Notes: generated by a model not told the origin, from the sequence alone. A DNA stretch of 64,000 bases from Legionella cincinnatiensis (GCF_900452415.1 NZ_UGNX01000001.1:1116001-1180000), one strand, 5' to 3'; positions 7,062-16,520 are shown, counted from the first letter of the stretch. Program-made: numbers and translations.

Positions 7062-9602
7062 TTATTCATTATCTTGAACGCGACATAAATTTTGAAAGTC
7101 GCATTGCTGACAAATACTTAAATGAGCTGGTTGTGGCGGACAATGTCCCTGTTGAAATTCCATTGCTAAATGAGTTAATTGTTTTTGCCACGTTTTTCTG
7201 CATTCAGACCAAGTTTCGTCTTTTTTTAATGAAGTAATTCCATTAATAGTCTGTTTTTCTTCACTAAGTCCCACACAACATATTTTTCCCGATTTTAATT
7301 GCATCAGTAAAAAGGTATTAATTTGATCATCGAGTAGTGCGTAAAGAAGTAACTGGGGTTCTTTCGGTCGTTCTTCATGCCAAGGTTTATTCGCAGGAAG
7401 AGTGCTTTTGTAATCAATAACCCATTTTTTATCTGCTACTTGATCCAAACGATCGATGCGCACTTGAATATCAAGCCCAGCCAAATTAATGGAGTATGAG
7501 TGTTCTAATGCTGCGATTGTAAATGGAGATCGTTGCCTCTCCCATTCGATATAGGTGTGCAGGAGACGCTTCAGCCGAGTATGTTCAACTTCTTGAAGTG
7601 CAGCAAGGAGTAAATCAGAGTCTTGTTGTTTTAGGCGGTTTAAAGCTGTATGAATTGCCTCATCGATGTACTCATCTAAAATATGGGGGGCTAAAAGAAG
7701 GAGTTTTTCTTGGCTCTCTAATGCTTGCCATAATAACTCCATCACTTTGTGAATCATCTGTCCTCTTTCTTTATGATTCAAACCATCAGTTGTTTGCAAA
7801 GGTGCTTTTGCACGAAGTCGATGTTCAGCAAACGCTTTAAAAGGGCATTTTGCTTGATTCGCCAAAATTGCTGTACCTCCAGTAATATGTTCTTCCGGAA
7901 ATACCGGGAGAGAAAAATGGTCTTCTACAGTCACGCATTGAGGTTGAGGTATTAAAGAGTGAGGTACAGGTAATAAGGCAAAATGAGGAAATGATGTTAT
8001 TAATGAGCACGGTAAATTAGGATTATCACCTTGTAACTGGGCAAAACTAAATACTATAGAATCAGTACTTCTTTGTAGTCTTTGGAGGATTTGGCGTGCA
8101 AATTGCAGCTCACGTTCGGGCAGACTATGTGGCATACGCAGTTCGCGCTGCAAGTATGAAGGAACAAACGCAGATAAGTGAACTTTTTGTGGCAAACATT
8201 GATCGGTTAAACCCATAACCCATAGGCTATCAAATTCACATCCAGATGCTTCCAAAAGACCAGAAATTTGAATTGGCGCGTTGTTTTTTTGGGCCTGAAA
8301 AATGGTGTGGTGAGTTAAATCGTGTAATGCTTCAAGTGCTTCAGCCTTAGTGAAACAAGTATTGAGCACAGTCAGTTGTCTCAACTCATCAAAAAGAGTG
8401 ATGAAACGATTGAGACATTGATAATTTTCTGAGGTAAGCCCATAGTCACCTGGGAATCCTAATGCTTTTAAGCGATCTTGAAACAGACATGCCCATTCTT
8501 GGGGGGTAGCCGTTGATGGATAGGGGGTTAGAAGACTTAATAATTTGGAAAGTTGCGGGGTATAAAAATGGAGATCCTCTATAAAATTCTTTAATAGAAT
8601 CAAATGTTTTTCAAGTAACGTACTCTTTTGCAGATATTCAGCTCGCTCAATGAACTCTTCTTTAGAATGGCCAAGATAAGGAGATTGGAGAAGCAGGCTT
8701 GCTTGATGTTGGGTTAAAGTAAAATCATCTAAATTGAGCCAACATAAGGCATGAGCAACTAAGGGAAAATCACTTATAGGTTGGCCTAAGGAAATATTAA
8801 AGAGTGTTGGCTCAAAATGATGCGCTAATATTCTCTGTAATAAGTTTGATTCTTGTTCTAAATTAGGTACTACTACTCCTATACGATGATGACCTTCTTG
8901 TATTTTTAAATGTAACCACAACATTAATTGCTGATATTCTTCTTTATCGTCTTGGGCTGCCAGCGTTTCAGTCTTAGATAATTTTTCTTTTAAATCATAT
9001 TGGTATTGGGTAATTCCTTGATTGATTAGTTGTTCTTGTAAGTACAATTGTTGGGGAGTAAAGTCATCAAAACATACCCAAACAACCGAATCAGAAAACA
9101 AAGAGCATTGGGCATTGAGTAGGTGAGGGATTAATTGATATTCAGTAATCAAATGTTGTTGCTCTAATTGTTTCTCAAAAATAAGCCACCACTGCTGAAA
9201 TTGGCGTGTTTGAGCAGTATAGATAAATTTTGGATTTTCGGGGTTAATTTGCCATTGTTGACAATACTCCCAAGCAGTGATTACCGATTTAAGTAAGCCT
9301 TCGCTATAGGTGATAGATGGTTCTGATTTAATGATCTTACGCCATAAATATTGGCACTGGGCCTCATTTAATAATAGAGGATAGGAGCCATTGGGATGAA
9401 TAAAATTAAGTTGCTCGTAGGCTTTGATGAGTGCAGTTCGATAAGGCATGCATTTAGGTTTATCTACAGTTTGACGATTACAATGAGTAAAATATTGTTG
9501 GATTATGGATTCATTCAGTCGGTTATTAGGGGTGAGGACAATTGCTCCGTGAGCTAAAAGAAAAAAAAGTTGCTCTTTATTGCTGAAAGTATGAAGGAGC
9601 AT
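7062..9602 (-). CDS. AddB/RecB-like DNA repair nuclease (PD-(D/E)XK, Fe-S type)
   Basis: An 846-residue protein. The N-terminal half resembles an inactivated helicase (VLTPNNRLNESII replaces a Walker A motif), and the C-terminal about 270 residues form a PD-(D/E)XK nuclease: RIDRLDQV, WVIDYKS and PQLLLYALL carry the metal-binding residues. Four cysteines, one in NQAKCPFKAF and three in CQQCDFQNLC, match the iron-sulfur clamp of AddB-type nucleases. This is the 'probable DNA repair protein' family usually encoded next to an AddA/UvrD-like helicase that together process double-strand breaks. No such helicase is adjacent here; downstream lie only a repeat element and an orphan gene. Start 9602 has a weak GGAT upstream. 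Confidence 0.8.
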   Translation of the reverse strand: MLLHTFSNKEQLFFLLAHGAIVLTPNNRLNESIIQQYFTHCNRQTVDKPKCMPYRTALIKAYEQLNFIHPNGSYPLLLNEAQCQYLWRKIIKSEPSITYSEGLLKSVITAWEYCQQWQINPENPKFIYTAQTRQFQQWWLIFEKQLEQQHLITEYQLIPHLLNAQCSLFSDSVVWVCFDDFTPQQLYLQEQLINQGITQYQYDLKEKLSKTETLAAQDDKEEYQQLMLWLHLKIQEGHHRIGVVVPNLEQESNLLQRILAHHFEPTLFNISLGQPISDFPLVAHALCWLNLDDFTLTQHQASLLLQSPYLGHSKEEFIERAEYLQKSTLLEKHLILLKNFIEDLHFYTPQLSKLLSLLTPYPSTATPQEWACLFQDRLKALGFPGDYGLTSENYQCLNRFITLFDELRQLTVLNTCFTKAEALEALHDLTHHTIFQAQKNNAPIQISGLLEASGCEFDSLWVMGLTDQCLPQKVHLSAFVPSYLQRELRMPHSLPERELQFARQILQRLQRSTDSIVFSFAQLQGDNPNLPCSLITSFPHFALLPVPHSLIPQPQCVTVEDHFSLPVFPEEHITGGTAILANQAKCPFKAFAEHRLRAKAPLQTTDGLNHKERGQMIHKVMELLWQALESQEKLLLLAPHILDEYIDEAIHTALNRLKQQDSDLLLAALQEVEHTRLKRLLHTYIEWERQRSPFTIAALEHSYSINLAGLDIQVRIDRLDQVADKKWVIDYKSTLPANKPWHEERPKEPQLLLYALLDDQINTFLLMQLKSGKICCVGLSEEKQTINGITSLKKDETWSECRKTWQKQLTHLAMEFQQGHCPPQPAHLSICQQCDFQNLCRVQDNE

Positions 9603-9955
9603 AAATATCCAAAAATAAGGTAAGAACTCAACCCCATTCGGGAAACGGCCATATTTGGCTCATCTTGCGAGAAAATTTTGTTAACCAATGCTCACATACT
9701 GATGTATGCTGCGCTTGTTTATCAAAATTTTCTCGCAACCTGAGCTCAAATATAACCGGTTGTGCCAAATTTAATATAGGTACCTGAGCTATTACAAAAT
9801 AAGATTATCTAAAAATACATTGGCTGATAATCGATGCAAAATGTTCTTATGAGATCTGAAAATATGAATTTTATATTAGTTGGGTACTCACTTCCTTAAC
9901 ATGATGATAGTTGTCAGGTGTTGGAGTACCCTTTCAAAGATGCCTCATTCTTAGG
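9603..9955. other. Intergenic region with one long inverted repeat
   Basis: Between the nuclease gene and a membrane-protein gene on the same strand. Apart from the inverted repeat at 9647-9759, nothing recognisable was seen. Confidence 0.5.
9647..9759. repeat. Long inverted repeat with CTTGCGAGAAAATTTTG arms
   Basis: The left arm (about 9647-9680, containing TTGCGAGAAAATTTTG) pairs with the right arm (about 9723-9759, containing CAAAATTTTCTCGCAA). Pairing continues outward through ATATTTGGCTCA / TGAGCTCAAATAT with mismatches. The centre has its own small palindrome CATACTGATGTATG. No second copy was found in this window. Confidence 0.7.
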
Positions 9956-10549
9956 TTATTTTACTGAAGTTTTTTTCCGTTGCATAGTACGCTTTTTGGG
10001 TGCGGATTTTGCTTTGGCTTTATCTAATTTTCCTATATATCGAGGTAAGCGATGACTTCGTCGTTTATCTGTATGCAAGATTTGATAGACAAATAGGCCC
10101 CGTAAATACATAGAAGCAAGGCCTGCCGCAATAGCAAGTAAAAATCCGAACAGAATATAGCTGTAGCCTAATACCGTCAAATAAGAAAGAAAAAGATCCT
10201 GGAAATTGGTGATTTTTAGGATGGGTTTTTCTGATTCTTCGATAAAGTACATCAAGCCCAGATCAAAAAAAGGCAAGGAAATAAGAACCATGACAAAACC
10301 CAACATAAAGGTTTTAAGTTTATAAGGCTTGGGGCAATGGACGATAAGTTCACCAAATATTGCTCCAGTGATTGAAGCAACAATGACTCCTAGGACTATT
10401 GATTGGAACAGAGGTACAATCTCCATGATATTCATTGAGGTAAGCAATACGTCTATCAGTATGGTCCCAACAACAGAGAGTAATCCATAGTAAACAGCGG
10501 CGAGTAAACGCGGATTCGAAATAGTAAGTGCGGGATCTTCGTTTTTCAT
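9956..10549 (-). CDS. Hypothetical four-helix membrane protein
   Basis: Not recognised. The 197-residue protein has four hydrophobic segments (roughly residues 15-35, 45-65, 80-98 and 122-145) and a strongly basic C-terminal tail rich in Lys/Arg (KAKAKSAPKKRTMQRKK), placing the tail in the cytoplasm by the positive-inside rule. The ribosome-binding site before ATG 10549 is weak. It diverges from the acyltransferase gene downstream across a gap of about 345 bases, so it is probably transcribed alone. No catalytic motif was seen. Confidence 0.7.
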   Translation of the reverse strand: MKNEDPALTISNPRLLAAVYYGLLSVVGTILIDVLLTSMNIMEIVPLFQSIVLGVIVASITGAIFGELIVHCPKPYKLKTFMLGFVMVLISLPFFDLGLMYFIEESEKPILKITNFQDLFLSYLTVLGYSYILFGFLLAIAAGLASMYLRGLFVYQILHTDKRRSHRLPRYIGKLDKAKAKSAPKKRTMQRKKTSVK

Positions 10550-10894
10550 TTGAGCACTCCATAGCTACGCTTATATATGTATCATTTTAGTATAATTTTA
10601 AACTCTAGAATGCTTTTTTTATTGTTTATCACCTTTTATTTTGAATAACTTAGGTAAATTGTGTTTATGCAAAGTATTTAAGGTGTATCGACATAATAAT
10701 TTGTATATACTAAGCCGTGTTGACAATTTATTTAAGTGACCTACTGTGTCTCGCTGTTTATGTGCGGGATGAAGATATTTGCATAATAAACATCATTATT
10801 ATTTTAAATGGTCGAAGCTGGATATAATGCATAAAGGTGAATAAACGACGTAAATGTCAACGATACCTAACGAAAATAATTATAGATTGTGAAT
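10550..10894. other. Divergent intergenic region, AT-rich
   Basis: Separates the divergent membrane-protein and acyltransferase genes and must hold both promoters. A TTGACA hexamer is present near 10720, but no well-spaced -10 partner could be assigned. No gene or repeat was seen. Confidence 0.4.
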
Positions 10895-11449
10895 ATGCAA
10901 AGACTTGGTCGTTTTATTTTAAAACTATTTGGTTGGAAAATTGTAGGTGAATTACCTAAGGATCAAAAATATCTGGTTGTTGTTGCTCCCCATACCAGTA
11001 ATTGGGACTTCGCCGTTGGTTTATTTACACGCTTTGCAATCGGAGTTAAGATTAATTTTTTAGCTAAAGATCAGCTTTTCTTTTTTCCTTTAGGTCTTCT
11101 ATTGAGGGTACTGGGAGGGGCGCCTGTTGATCGTTCCAAAAAAAATAAGACGGTTGATCAAGTAGTTGAAATATTTCGTTCTCGTGATGCGTTTAAGTTA
11201 GCGATTACTCCAGAGGGAACTCGTGGCCCAGTGACTCGTTGGAAAGAGGGGTTTTATCATATTGCGTGTCAAGCACAGTTACCTATAGTTATGGTAGGTC
11301 CTGATTATGCAACTAAAGAAGTTCGAATTCATGAAGCATTTCTTCCTTCAGGAGATATTAATAAAGATTTTCCAATGATTCTTGATTTTTTTAGAACGAT
11401 AAAAGGGCGCTATTCCAAGGAAATCCCTGAGTATCATCCTAAAAAATAA
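10895..11449 (+). CDS. PlsC-type 1-acyl-sn-glycerol-3-phosphate acyltransferase
   Basis: A 184-residue lysophospholipid acyltransferase (LPLAT) domain protein. The H(x)4D catalytic motif is HTSNWD near the N-terminus, and the substrate-binding EGTRG motif (TPEGTRG) sits mid-protein, preceded by GAPVDR. It is shorter than E. coli PlsC and lacks an obvious N-terminal membrane anchor beyond the amphipathic LGRFILKLFGWKI. The family acylates lysophosphatidic acid or related lysolipids at the inner membrane. I prefer ATG 10895; a GTG at 10889 would add two residues. The substrate is not certain: related short proteins also act in ornithine-lipid or hydroxylated lipid synthesis. Confidence 0.82.
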   Translation: MQRLGRFILKLFGWKIVGELPKDQKYLVVVAPHTSNWDFAVGLFTRFAIGVKINFLAKDQLFFFPLGLLLRVLGGAPVDRSKKNKTVDQVVEIFRSRDAFKLAITPEGTRGPVTRWKEGFYHIACQAQLPIVMVGPDYATKEVRIHEAFLPSGDINKDFPMILDFFRTIKGRYSKEIPEYHPKK

Positions 11450-11477
11450 GCAGAAACTATCTGCTTGATGGATTTAT

Positions 11478-12356
11478 TTAACACCTTAACCTAGTATTTT
11501 TGAGAGGAGTATCCTCTATATTTGTGTCCATGGTACTTTTAAATTTACTGTCAAATGTCTTCCCAGCTTTTTCTTCAGCTTCCATTCGCACAGCATCAAT
11601 AAATGGTTCTGAGTTTAATTGACGACAGTGATCTTTAATTTCAGATATTGAATCCAATCTGAATGCATTGCTCATCGCTAATCCTTGCCCAAAATAGGCA
11701 TTGTGAATTTCTCGTTCAGATGTTGATTCTAACAATTGCGCTAAATGAAGTTGCTCCCAACATAATTTATAACATTCAGTGCGTTCCCTCTTAAAATTTA
11801 AGTGCTGATAAAATCCAGCAAGATAAAAATAGCCATTAGCGAGTAACAAACAGCCTGGTGTTTTGTGTTTTTGTATTTGAGAATTGATACGAGTCATAAA
11901 CTCGTATAAAGTATTTACGTTTTCGATTTTGGGATTATTATTACAATTAATAATGAGAGAAGTCAAAATTTCCTGAGCAGCATAAAAGCAGTTAAATAGT
12001 GACAGAGAAAGAATAAGATAATTATTATAATTATTCTTGTCTGGGTTTTTGTTTTCTTGTAAAGATGCTAGATACAATACATACCCACAATAGAAATCAG
12101 CTTTTGATTGTGGCTCTGGGTTTCTGAATTGAAAAGCAAAATCTTTTTCTAAGCGCAGTTTATTAAATTTGTTGACCCAGAATGGTTGTAACTCAGGGCT
12201 ATCAAGTTGCTTTTTGAGTTTGTCGCTACCAGTAGCTTTGAGTATTGCCAGATCAATTGCTTTTAACTTATAAAGTAACAGAGTCGCTTCATCAGTAATA
12301 CCTTCTTCACGTATTAAATCTTCAATATCTTCAATATCTTTCGCAGAACCAGCCAT
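11478..12356 (-). CDS. MesI-like metaeffector (partner of the SidI-like gene)
   Basis: A 292-residue soluble, all-helical-looking protein with TPR-like spacing of hydrophobic and aromatic residues (LLANGYFYLAGFYQHL, CWEQLHLAQLLE). The start at 12356 (MAGSAKDIEDIEDLI) has a good AAGGAAGG site upstream; a longer frame to 12506 is only the antisense-phase shadow of the preceding gene's end. It begins 19 bases after a 940-residue SidI-like effector gene and is presumably co-transcribed. In L. pneumophila the SidI effector gene is adjacent to that of its metaeffector MesI (Lpg2505, about 295 residues, TPR-like), which binds and neutralises SidI. Size, position and fold type match; sequence identity could not be checked. 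Confidence 0.6.
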   Translation of the reverse strand: MAGSAKDIEDIEDLIREEGITDEATLLLYKLKAIDLAILKATGSDKLKKQLDSPELQPFWVNKFNKLRLEKDFAFQFRNPEPQSKADFYCGYVLYLASLQENKNPDKNNYNNYLILSLSLFNCFYAAQEILTSLIINCNNNPKIENVNTLYEFMTRINSQIQKHKTPGCLLLANGYFYLAGFYQHLNFKRERTECYKLCWEQLHLAQLLESTSEREIHNAYFGQGLAMSNAFRLDSISEIKDHCRQLNSEPFIDAVRMEAEEKAGKTFDSKFKSTMDTNIEDTPLKNTRLRC

Positions 12357-12375
12357 AAACCTTCCTTTTACCGTA

Positions 12376-15198
12376 TTAAAATACCATGATTGATTTTTTA
12401 AGTTTATTATTTTCTTGCCCAATTTCCACTTTATTGTGACGAGAGCCAAAAAAACCAAGCTCAGGACAAGACTTTGATAAAAAGCGCGGTGGCTGAATCT
12501 CGGCAAGCTCTCCTAAATTATTTGTTTGTGCTGTGGACAGCTCCTCTATCTCAAATAATTCATCGACTTCCTCTTTAGTTATTAAATCTTGGAGTCCTAC
12601 ATTTTCTAATAAATGATCTACTGCATTTTTGAGTGTAAATCGTTCTGTTAATAACTTTTGTGCTTCGACTACTGTTTTATAGTTATCGGAATTTTTGATA
12701 TCTTCGCTGCATGCTAACTGATTTTCTTCTCGTGTAATGATTGAGTCTAAAATGTTTTGGGGATCTCTTGATTCTGGTTGCCGTTTATAGGCAGAATCTG
12801 GATTTTTGATAAGCCACTTAGGGAGCGGTTCTTTAGCATGTTCCTTGATGAAGTTTTTTTCCTTTTTTAATAAACTGTATTTCCCATAACGATACTTCCC
12901 AATATCAACCGCATTTCCATATTTACCCCCTTTAAGAAATATGTCATCAGTAACAGAACCAAATTTGGTATAAACGATGCCAACATCGAGTACACTGATA
13001 ATAGCGGAGCCATTATTTCTCATACCCATATCATCCATTCGGCACACATATTTACAGTTTTGCTTTAAAGCCAGTAATTCATGCGCCTCACACCAAGGAT
13101 ATATTTCTATATATGGATTATTAAGAATAGCTCCTTCTTTAACTTGTTGATTTAATTCCTTAACCAAATTTTTCCAATAATCCCGGCGTTGATTGTTAGT
13201 AAATTTACTGTCATAGGCATATCCTACTTGATAATTTTCAACAGCAATGCTTCCAAAACGTTCAACCACTATTTGTTGCATTAATTCTTTATCTTGTGGA
13301 TCGCCTGCTAATTTTACAATAGGTATTTGCGGTATCTTTTTTCCAATACTTGATAAGTTTCGTTTTATGAGCTGGGCTAATTTTAGGGCCTCTTCAAATC
13401 CTTTGCCAGGACGAATGGTACCAAAAGATAAGATATTAGGTTTTTTAGCCACTACATCTAAAGGATGGTCTGGGGCTGTGCTTAATTTTTGTGATGCAAC
13501 AGTTAATCCAGATTTTCTTTTTAAATCATATTTTTTAACCGGATATTTATTTAAAATATAATCTTCCCCAACCTCTCTTATTTTTTTTGCAATACCAGTA
13601 GATTCGGTTGTGTTTCTCTTATCACAATCACCATACGTAGCAGCAATAATGGCATTATCTCTATCTGTTTCGTTAAAGAATTGCACGCTGTTTGCTTGGC
13701 GCATTAAGTCGTGGGTATATTGTTGTAAATAACGTCGCGTGTAATTTTGTTTATACTCATGAATCGTAATATTGACTTTGATCTTTGCTTCTTGAAATCT
13801 CTTGATATCTTCTGGAGTAATAAATACACCACAATCGGGTGGGCGTATATGAATATCAAGGTGAGTATTCTCCCCAATTGGCTGCATGCTGGCAATCATA
13901 TTTTTAATTACTTTAGGTTTAAGCGGATCACGTCGGTTTGCCTGATAAGCTAAATGAAATCCTTCACTTGCGGAAAGGGTTCTTTTGCCATAAAAACCAC
14001 TCAATTTTTTATTCGCAGAAAGATAAGGTTCTTGTTGATTTAACATTAAGATTTGTAGTTCTGAAATTAACTTATCTCTATAGCTGTCTTTATTTGCAAA
14101 AATATCCTCGGTGTTTTCTAGTTTGTTTTTAACGCTTTTATAAGAACGAATCGCTTCGTCAACTGGATTTAATAAGGCCTTAATGAATTTTTGTTGATCA
14201 TAAACTCCTTTAAACCCATCATTGAAAATCAGATTGATAAAGGCAGATTTATTTTGTAAGTCTTCTTCCTCGTTGATCGCTTTAAAGCTATTGGCATATC
14301 GTTCTGATACAGCAAGACGAATGCGATTAAGTTCTTCTAACTCAGAGATGATCTCTTCAAAAGATCCTTTCAATTCATTAAAAGCATAAAAGTTTCTAAA
14401 TTTTTTATCACGCTCTAAATCATAGGGCAGAGTAGTACTATGGAAGTCATAGTTGTACTCTTTGATTCCAGTAAGTTTATCTGCTAATTTTTCCAACTCT
14501 TTTAAATTGACAGGGCCTGTAAAATGTTTTTTAAGTGCTAAAAAATTATCGAGGGCTTTTTTATGGCGAGCTAAAAAGTCTTTTTTGGTTAAATGAGATT
14601 CAATATATTCATTTAAGGAGCAATATTCTTTAATATTCTCTTTGTTTTCATTGTATAATTTAATTAACCGCGCTAACTTACTTCTTATTTTTTTAATTTT
14701 ACTTAACTCATCGCTATTATCTTCTATGGCCTGTTCTAACTTGCTTTTTTTTGTTTTTAAGGAGTTAATTAGTGTATCGACGTTTGCTTCATCAAGTTGA
14801 ATCGGTTTTTGAGAGTAAATATCCATTATAGTAAGTGACTGTAAGCTGTTATCATGCTTGACAAGAACTTTTGGAGTTCTGGGACTCACGGTTTTACTAT
14901 TTACTTCTTGTGCTTCTTCCATTAATGAAAGAGCTTCTTTTAGCTTATAACCGCTTATTATTGTATTTTCATTGGCAACTGGCTGTAATACGGTCGCGCT
15001 TGGGATGCTTTCTTCTGGAATAGAAGTAGTTCCGGTCGGAAATGGAATGCGGTAATGGCCTTTATCTTTTTTTAACCAGGTGCAGGAGATGTCATCGTAA
15101 TTTTCTGCGAAACCTGCTTCTAAAGAAGCCGCGTATTGTCCATCACCTGTTTTTGCGTCCTCGTCAAATGGGGCTGTTAGTAAGTATATCTTAGTCAT
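12376..15198 (-). CDS. SidI-like effector, predicted GT-B glycosyltransferase
   Basis: A 940-residue protein opening with MTKIYLLTAPFDEDAKTGDG, the N-terminal shape of a GT-B glycosyltransferase. Residues of about 130-400 are charged and coiled-coil-rich (KTKKSKLEQAIEDN, KSVKNKLENTEDIF). Around residue 588 comes ILSFGTIRPGKGFEEALKLA, the start of the second Rossmann domain with the nucleotide-sugar-binding loop, then IVKLAGDPQD, and further on IYPWCEAHELLALKQ, which aligns in kind with the acceptor/donor region. L. pneumophila SidI (about 940 residues) is a Dot/Icm effector with a GT-B mannosyltransferase-type domain that inhibits host translation via eEF1A. Length, domain type and the following MesI-like gene support this call; it is inference, not an alignment. 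Confidence 0.62.
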   Translation of the reverse strand: MTKIYLLTAPFDEDAKTGDGQYAASLEAGFAENYDDISCTWLKKDKGHYRIPFPTGTTSIPEESIPSATVLQPVANENTIISGYKLKEALSLMEEAQEVNSKTVSPRTPKVLVKHDNSLQSLTIMDIYSQKPIQLDEANVDTLINSLKTKKSKLEQAIEDNSDELSKIKKIRSKLARLIKLYNENKENIKEYCSLNEYIESHLTKKDFLARHKKALDNFLALKKHFTGPVNLKELEKLADKLTGIKEYNYDFHSTTLPYDLERDKKFRNFYAFNELKGSFEEIISELEELNRIRLAVSERYANSFKAINEEEDLQNKSAFINLIFNDGFKGVYDQQKFIKALLNPVDEAIRSYKSVKNKLENTEDIFANKDSYRDKLISELQILMLNQQEPYLSANKKLSGFYGKRTLSASEGFHLAYQANRRDPLKPKVIKNMIASMQPIGENTHLDIHIRPPDCGVFITPEDIKRFQEAKIKVNITIHEYKQNYTRRYLQQYTHDLMRQANSVQFFNETDRDNAIIAATYGDCDKRNTTESTGIAKKIREVGEDYILNKYPVKKYDLKRKSGLTVASQKLSTAPDHPLDVVAKKPNILSFGTIRPGKGFEEALKLAQLIKRNLSSIGKKIPQIPIVKLAGDPQDKELMQQIVVERFGSIAVENYQVGYAYDSKFTNNQRRDYWKNLVKELNQQVKEGAILNNPYIEIYPWCEAHELLALKQNCKYVCRMDDMGMRNNGSAIISVLDVGIVYTKFGSVTDDIFLKGGKYGNAVDIGKYRYGKYSLLKKEKNFIKEHAKEPLPKWLIKNPDSAYKRQPESRDPQNILDSIITREENQLACSEDIKNSDNYKTVVEAQKLLTERFTLKNAVDHLLENVGLQDLITKEEVDELFEIEELSTAQTNNLGELAEIQPPRFLSKSCPELGFFGSRHNKVEIGQENNKLKKSIMVF

Positions 15199-15260
15199 AA
15201 TTATTATAATACATTGTTACTATGGCAAATATAGTACGCTATTAACCTTAAATGGATATT

Positions 15261-15301
15261 AAAAGACATGGCTTTAGTCAATAAAAAAGCTCCATGTCTT
15301 T
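15261..15301 (-). terminator. Hairpin terminator after the GNAT gene
   Basis: On the minus strand AAAGACATGG pairs with CCATGTCTTT around an AT-rich loop, nine bases past the GNAT stop and ahead of the SidI-like gene. It separates the two transcription units. Confidence 0.6.
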
Positions 15302-15309
15302 ATAAAAAC

Positions 15310-15849
15310 TTAGATTATATGTTTTGTCATTTTTAGCATTTTGAATGATTGGTCATTTGGAAGAACGAAATATTTTGGTTCTATCATTTGGTAACCACAA
15401 GCCTGGTAGAGTTTTGCGCCTGGTAAGGTAGCCATCATTTCAAATTTGGTAAACCCATGAGCCAAAGCTTGTTGTTCGCAATATTCTAAGAGCTTTCTTC
15501 CTAGTCCTTGGCGCGCATAATTAGGATGAACAAAAAATGCTCTAATTTTGGCATAGTCTTTCTGGGGATCTAAAAAACCTTCTTCACGAACTTTGCATTG
15601 ATCACCGCCAAATAAAGTTTTTCGTTTACTCCATCCTCCGCATGCAATAAGCATCTCGTTTTTTTCGATAACATAATAAGTTTGATCGTTAATCAATTCC
15701 TTATCGACACCAAAAATGGCATGAATTGCGCCTTCGATTTCCGAGTTTGTATAGTCGCTATCGCTTAAAATTCTGGCTGAATGTTCAATAAGTTTATTTA
15801 ATTGCATTATATCATCACTATGTGCTGGTCTTATCATGATTGTTCTCAT
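15310..15849 (-). CDS. GNAT-family N-acetyltransferase
   Basis: A 179-residue protein with the GNAT acetyl-CoA-binding motif A (IRAFFVHPNYARQGLGRKLL) and a following motif B (YQACGYQ). The Q/RxxGxG/A loop is RQGLGR. Such enzymes transfer acetyl groups to amines on small molecules or proteins; the substrate cannot be read from sequence. It diverges from an Lrp/AsnC-type regulator gene starting 113 bases away, an arrangement in which the regulator often controls its neighbour. The start at 15849 is followed by a second Met at residue 5 (MIRPAHSDD), which is an equally typical GNAT start. Confidence 0.85.
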   Translation of the reverse strand: MRTIMIRPAHSDDIMQLNKLIEHSARILSDSDYTNSEIEGAIHAIFGVDKELINDQTYYVIEKNEMLIACGGWSKRKTLFGGDQCKVREEGFLDPQKDYAKIRAFFVHPNYARQGLGRKLLEYCEQQALAHGFTKFEMMATLPGAKLYQACGYQMIEPKYFVLPNDQSFKMLKMTKHII

Positions 15850-15962
15850 TTTAATCCAATTGATCGGATGATTAATTTATCATGAAATAAAAATAAATAA
15901 ATTTCTAATTTATTGTGTTTTTATTTCATTTTATAATTAAATTTTTATTTTTTAGGTAATAT

Positions 15963-16487
15963 ATGAAAAAGAACAAAGAGAATGAGTTGTCTGTAAATAA
16001 ACATGAACCTACTCAAGCGGTATTTTTGGATAAAATAGATCGAAAAATTTTAAATCTTTTACAAAAAGACAATCAGATTACGAATCTTGCTTTAGCCGAA
16101 AAAATAGGCATTTCAGCACCTCCTTGTTTTAGGCGCGTAAAGCGATTACGGGATGAAGGCATTATTGTAAAAGATGTTTCTTTAGTGGATCCTTTTAAAG
16201 CAGGCCGAGGTCTCATTGTTTTTGCAAATATTACCTTGGAAAAACAAAGAGAGGATTTATTGGCTCATTTTGAGCGTAAAATGGCAGAGCAAGAAGAAGT
16301 AAAGCAATGCTACTTTGTTTCTGGGGAGACCGATTATTTATTAATCATTCATGTGGCAGATATGAATCATTATAATGAATTTGCACGTAAGGTATTTGCA
16401 AATGAAGCAAATATTAAAATGTTTCGTAGTAGTTTTTGTCTTAATCGCACGAAATACAATACCAATATTCAGTTTCCTGAGGATTAA
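15963..16487 (+). CDS. Lrp/AsnC-family transcriptional regulator
   Basis: A 174-residue regulator. After a 20-residue charged extension comes the winged helix-turn-helix (LDKIDRKILNLLQKDNQI, then LALAEKIGISAPPCFRRVKR), followed by the RAM/AsnC ligand-binding beta-alpha domain (GETDYLLIIHVADMNHY). The N-terminal extension is longer than in E. coli Lrp. An AGGTAAT site lies just upstream of ATG 15963. These proteins sense amino acids and act as octamers or hexadecamers. Likely target: the divergent GNAT gene and its own promoter, since the shared intergenic region is only 113 bases. Confidence 0.9.
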   Translation: MKKNKENELSVNKHEPTQAVFLDKIDRKILNLLQKDNQITNLALAEKIGISAPPCFRRVKRLRDEGIIVKDVSLVDPFKAGRGLIVFANITLEKQREDLLAHFERKMAEQEEVKQCYFVSGETDYLLIIHVADMNHYNEFARKVFANEANIKMFRSSFCLNRTKYNTNIQFPED

Positions 16488-16520
16488 ACAAGAACTTAAT
16501 CCCCCACTATTCATCTCCAT

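Noticed and set aside
12357..12506. N-terminal extension of the MesI-like protein up to 12506
   Set aside because: It lies in a different frame over the end of the SidI-like gene, is unlike the rest of the protein, and a good ribosome-binding site marks ATG 12356.
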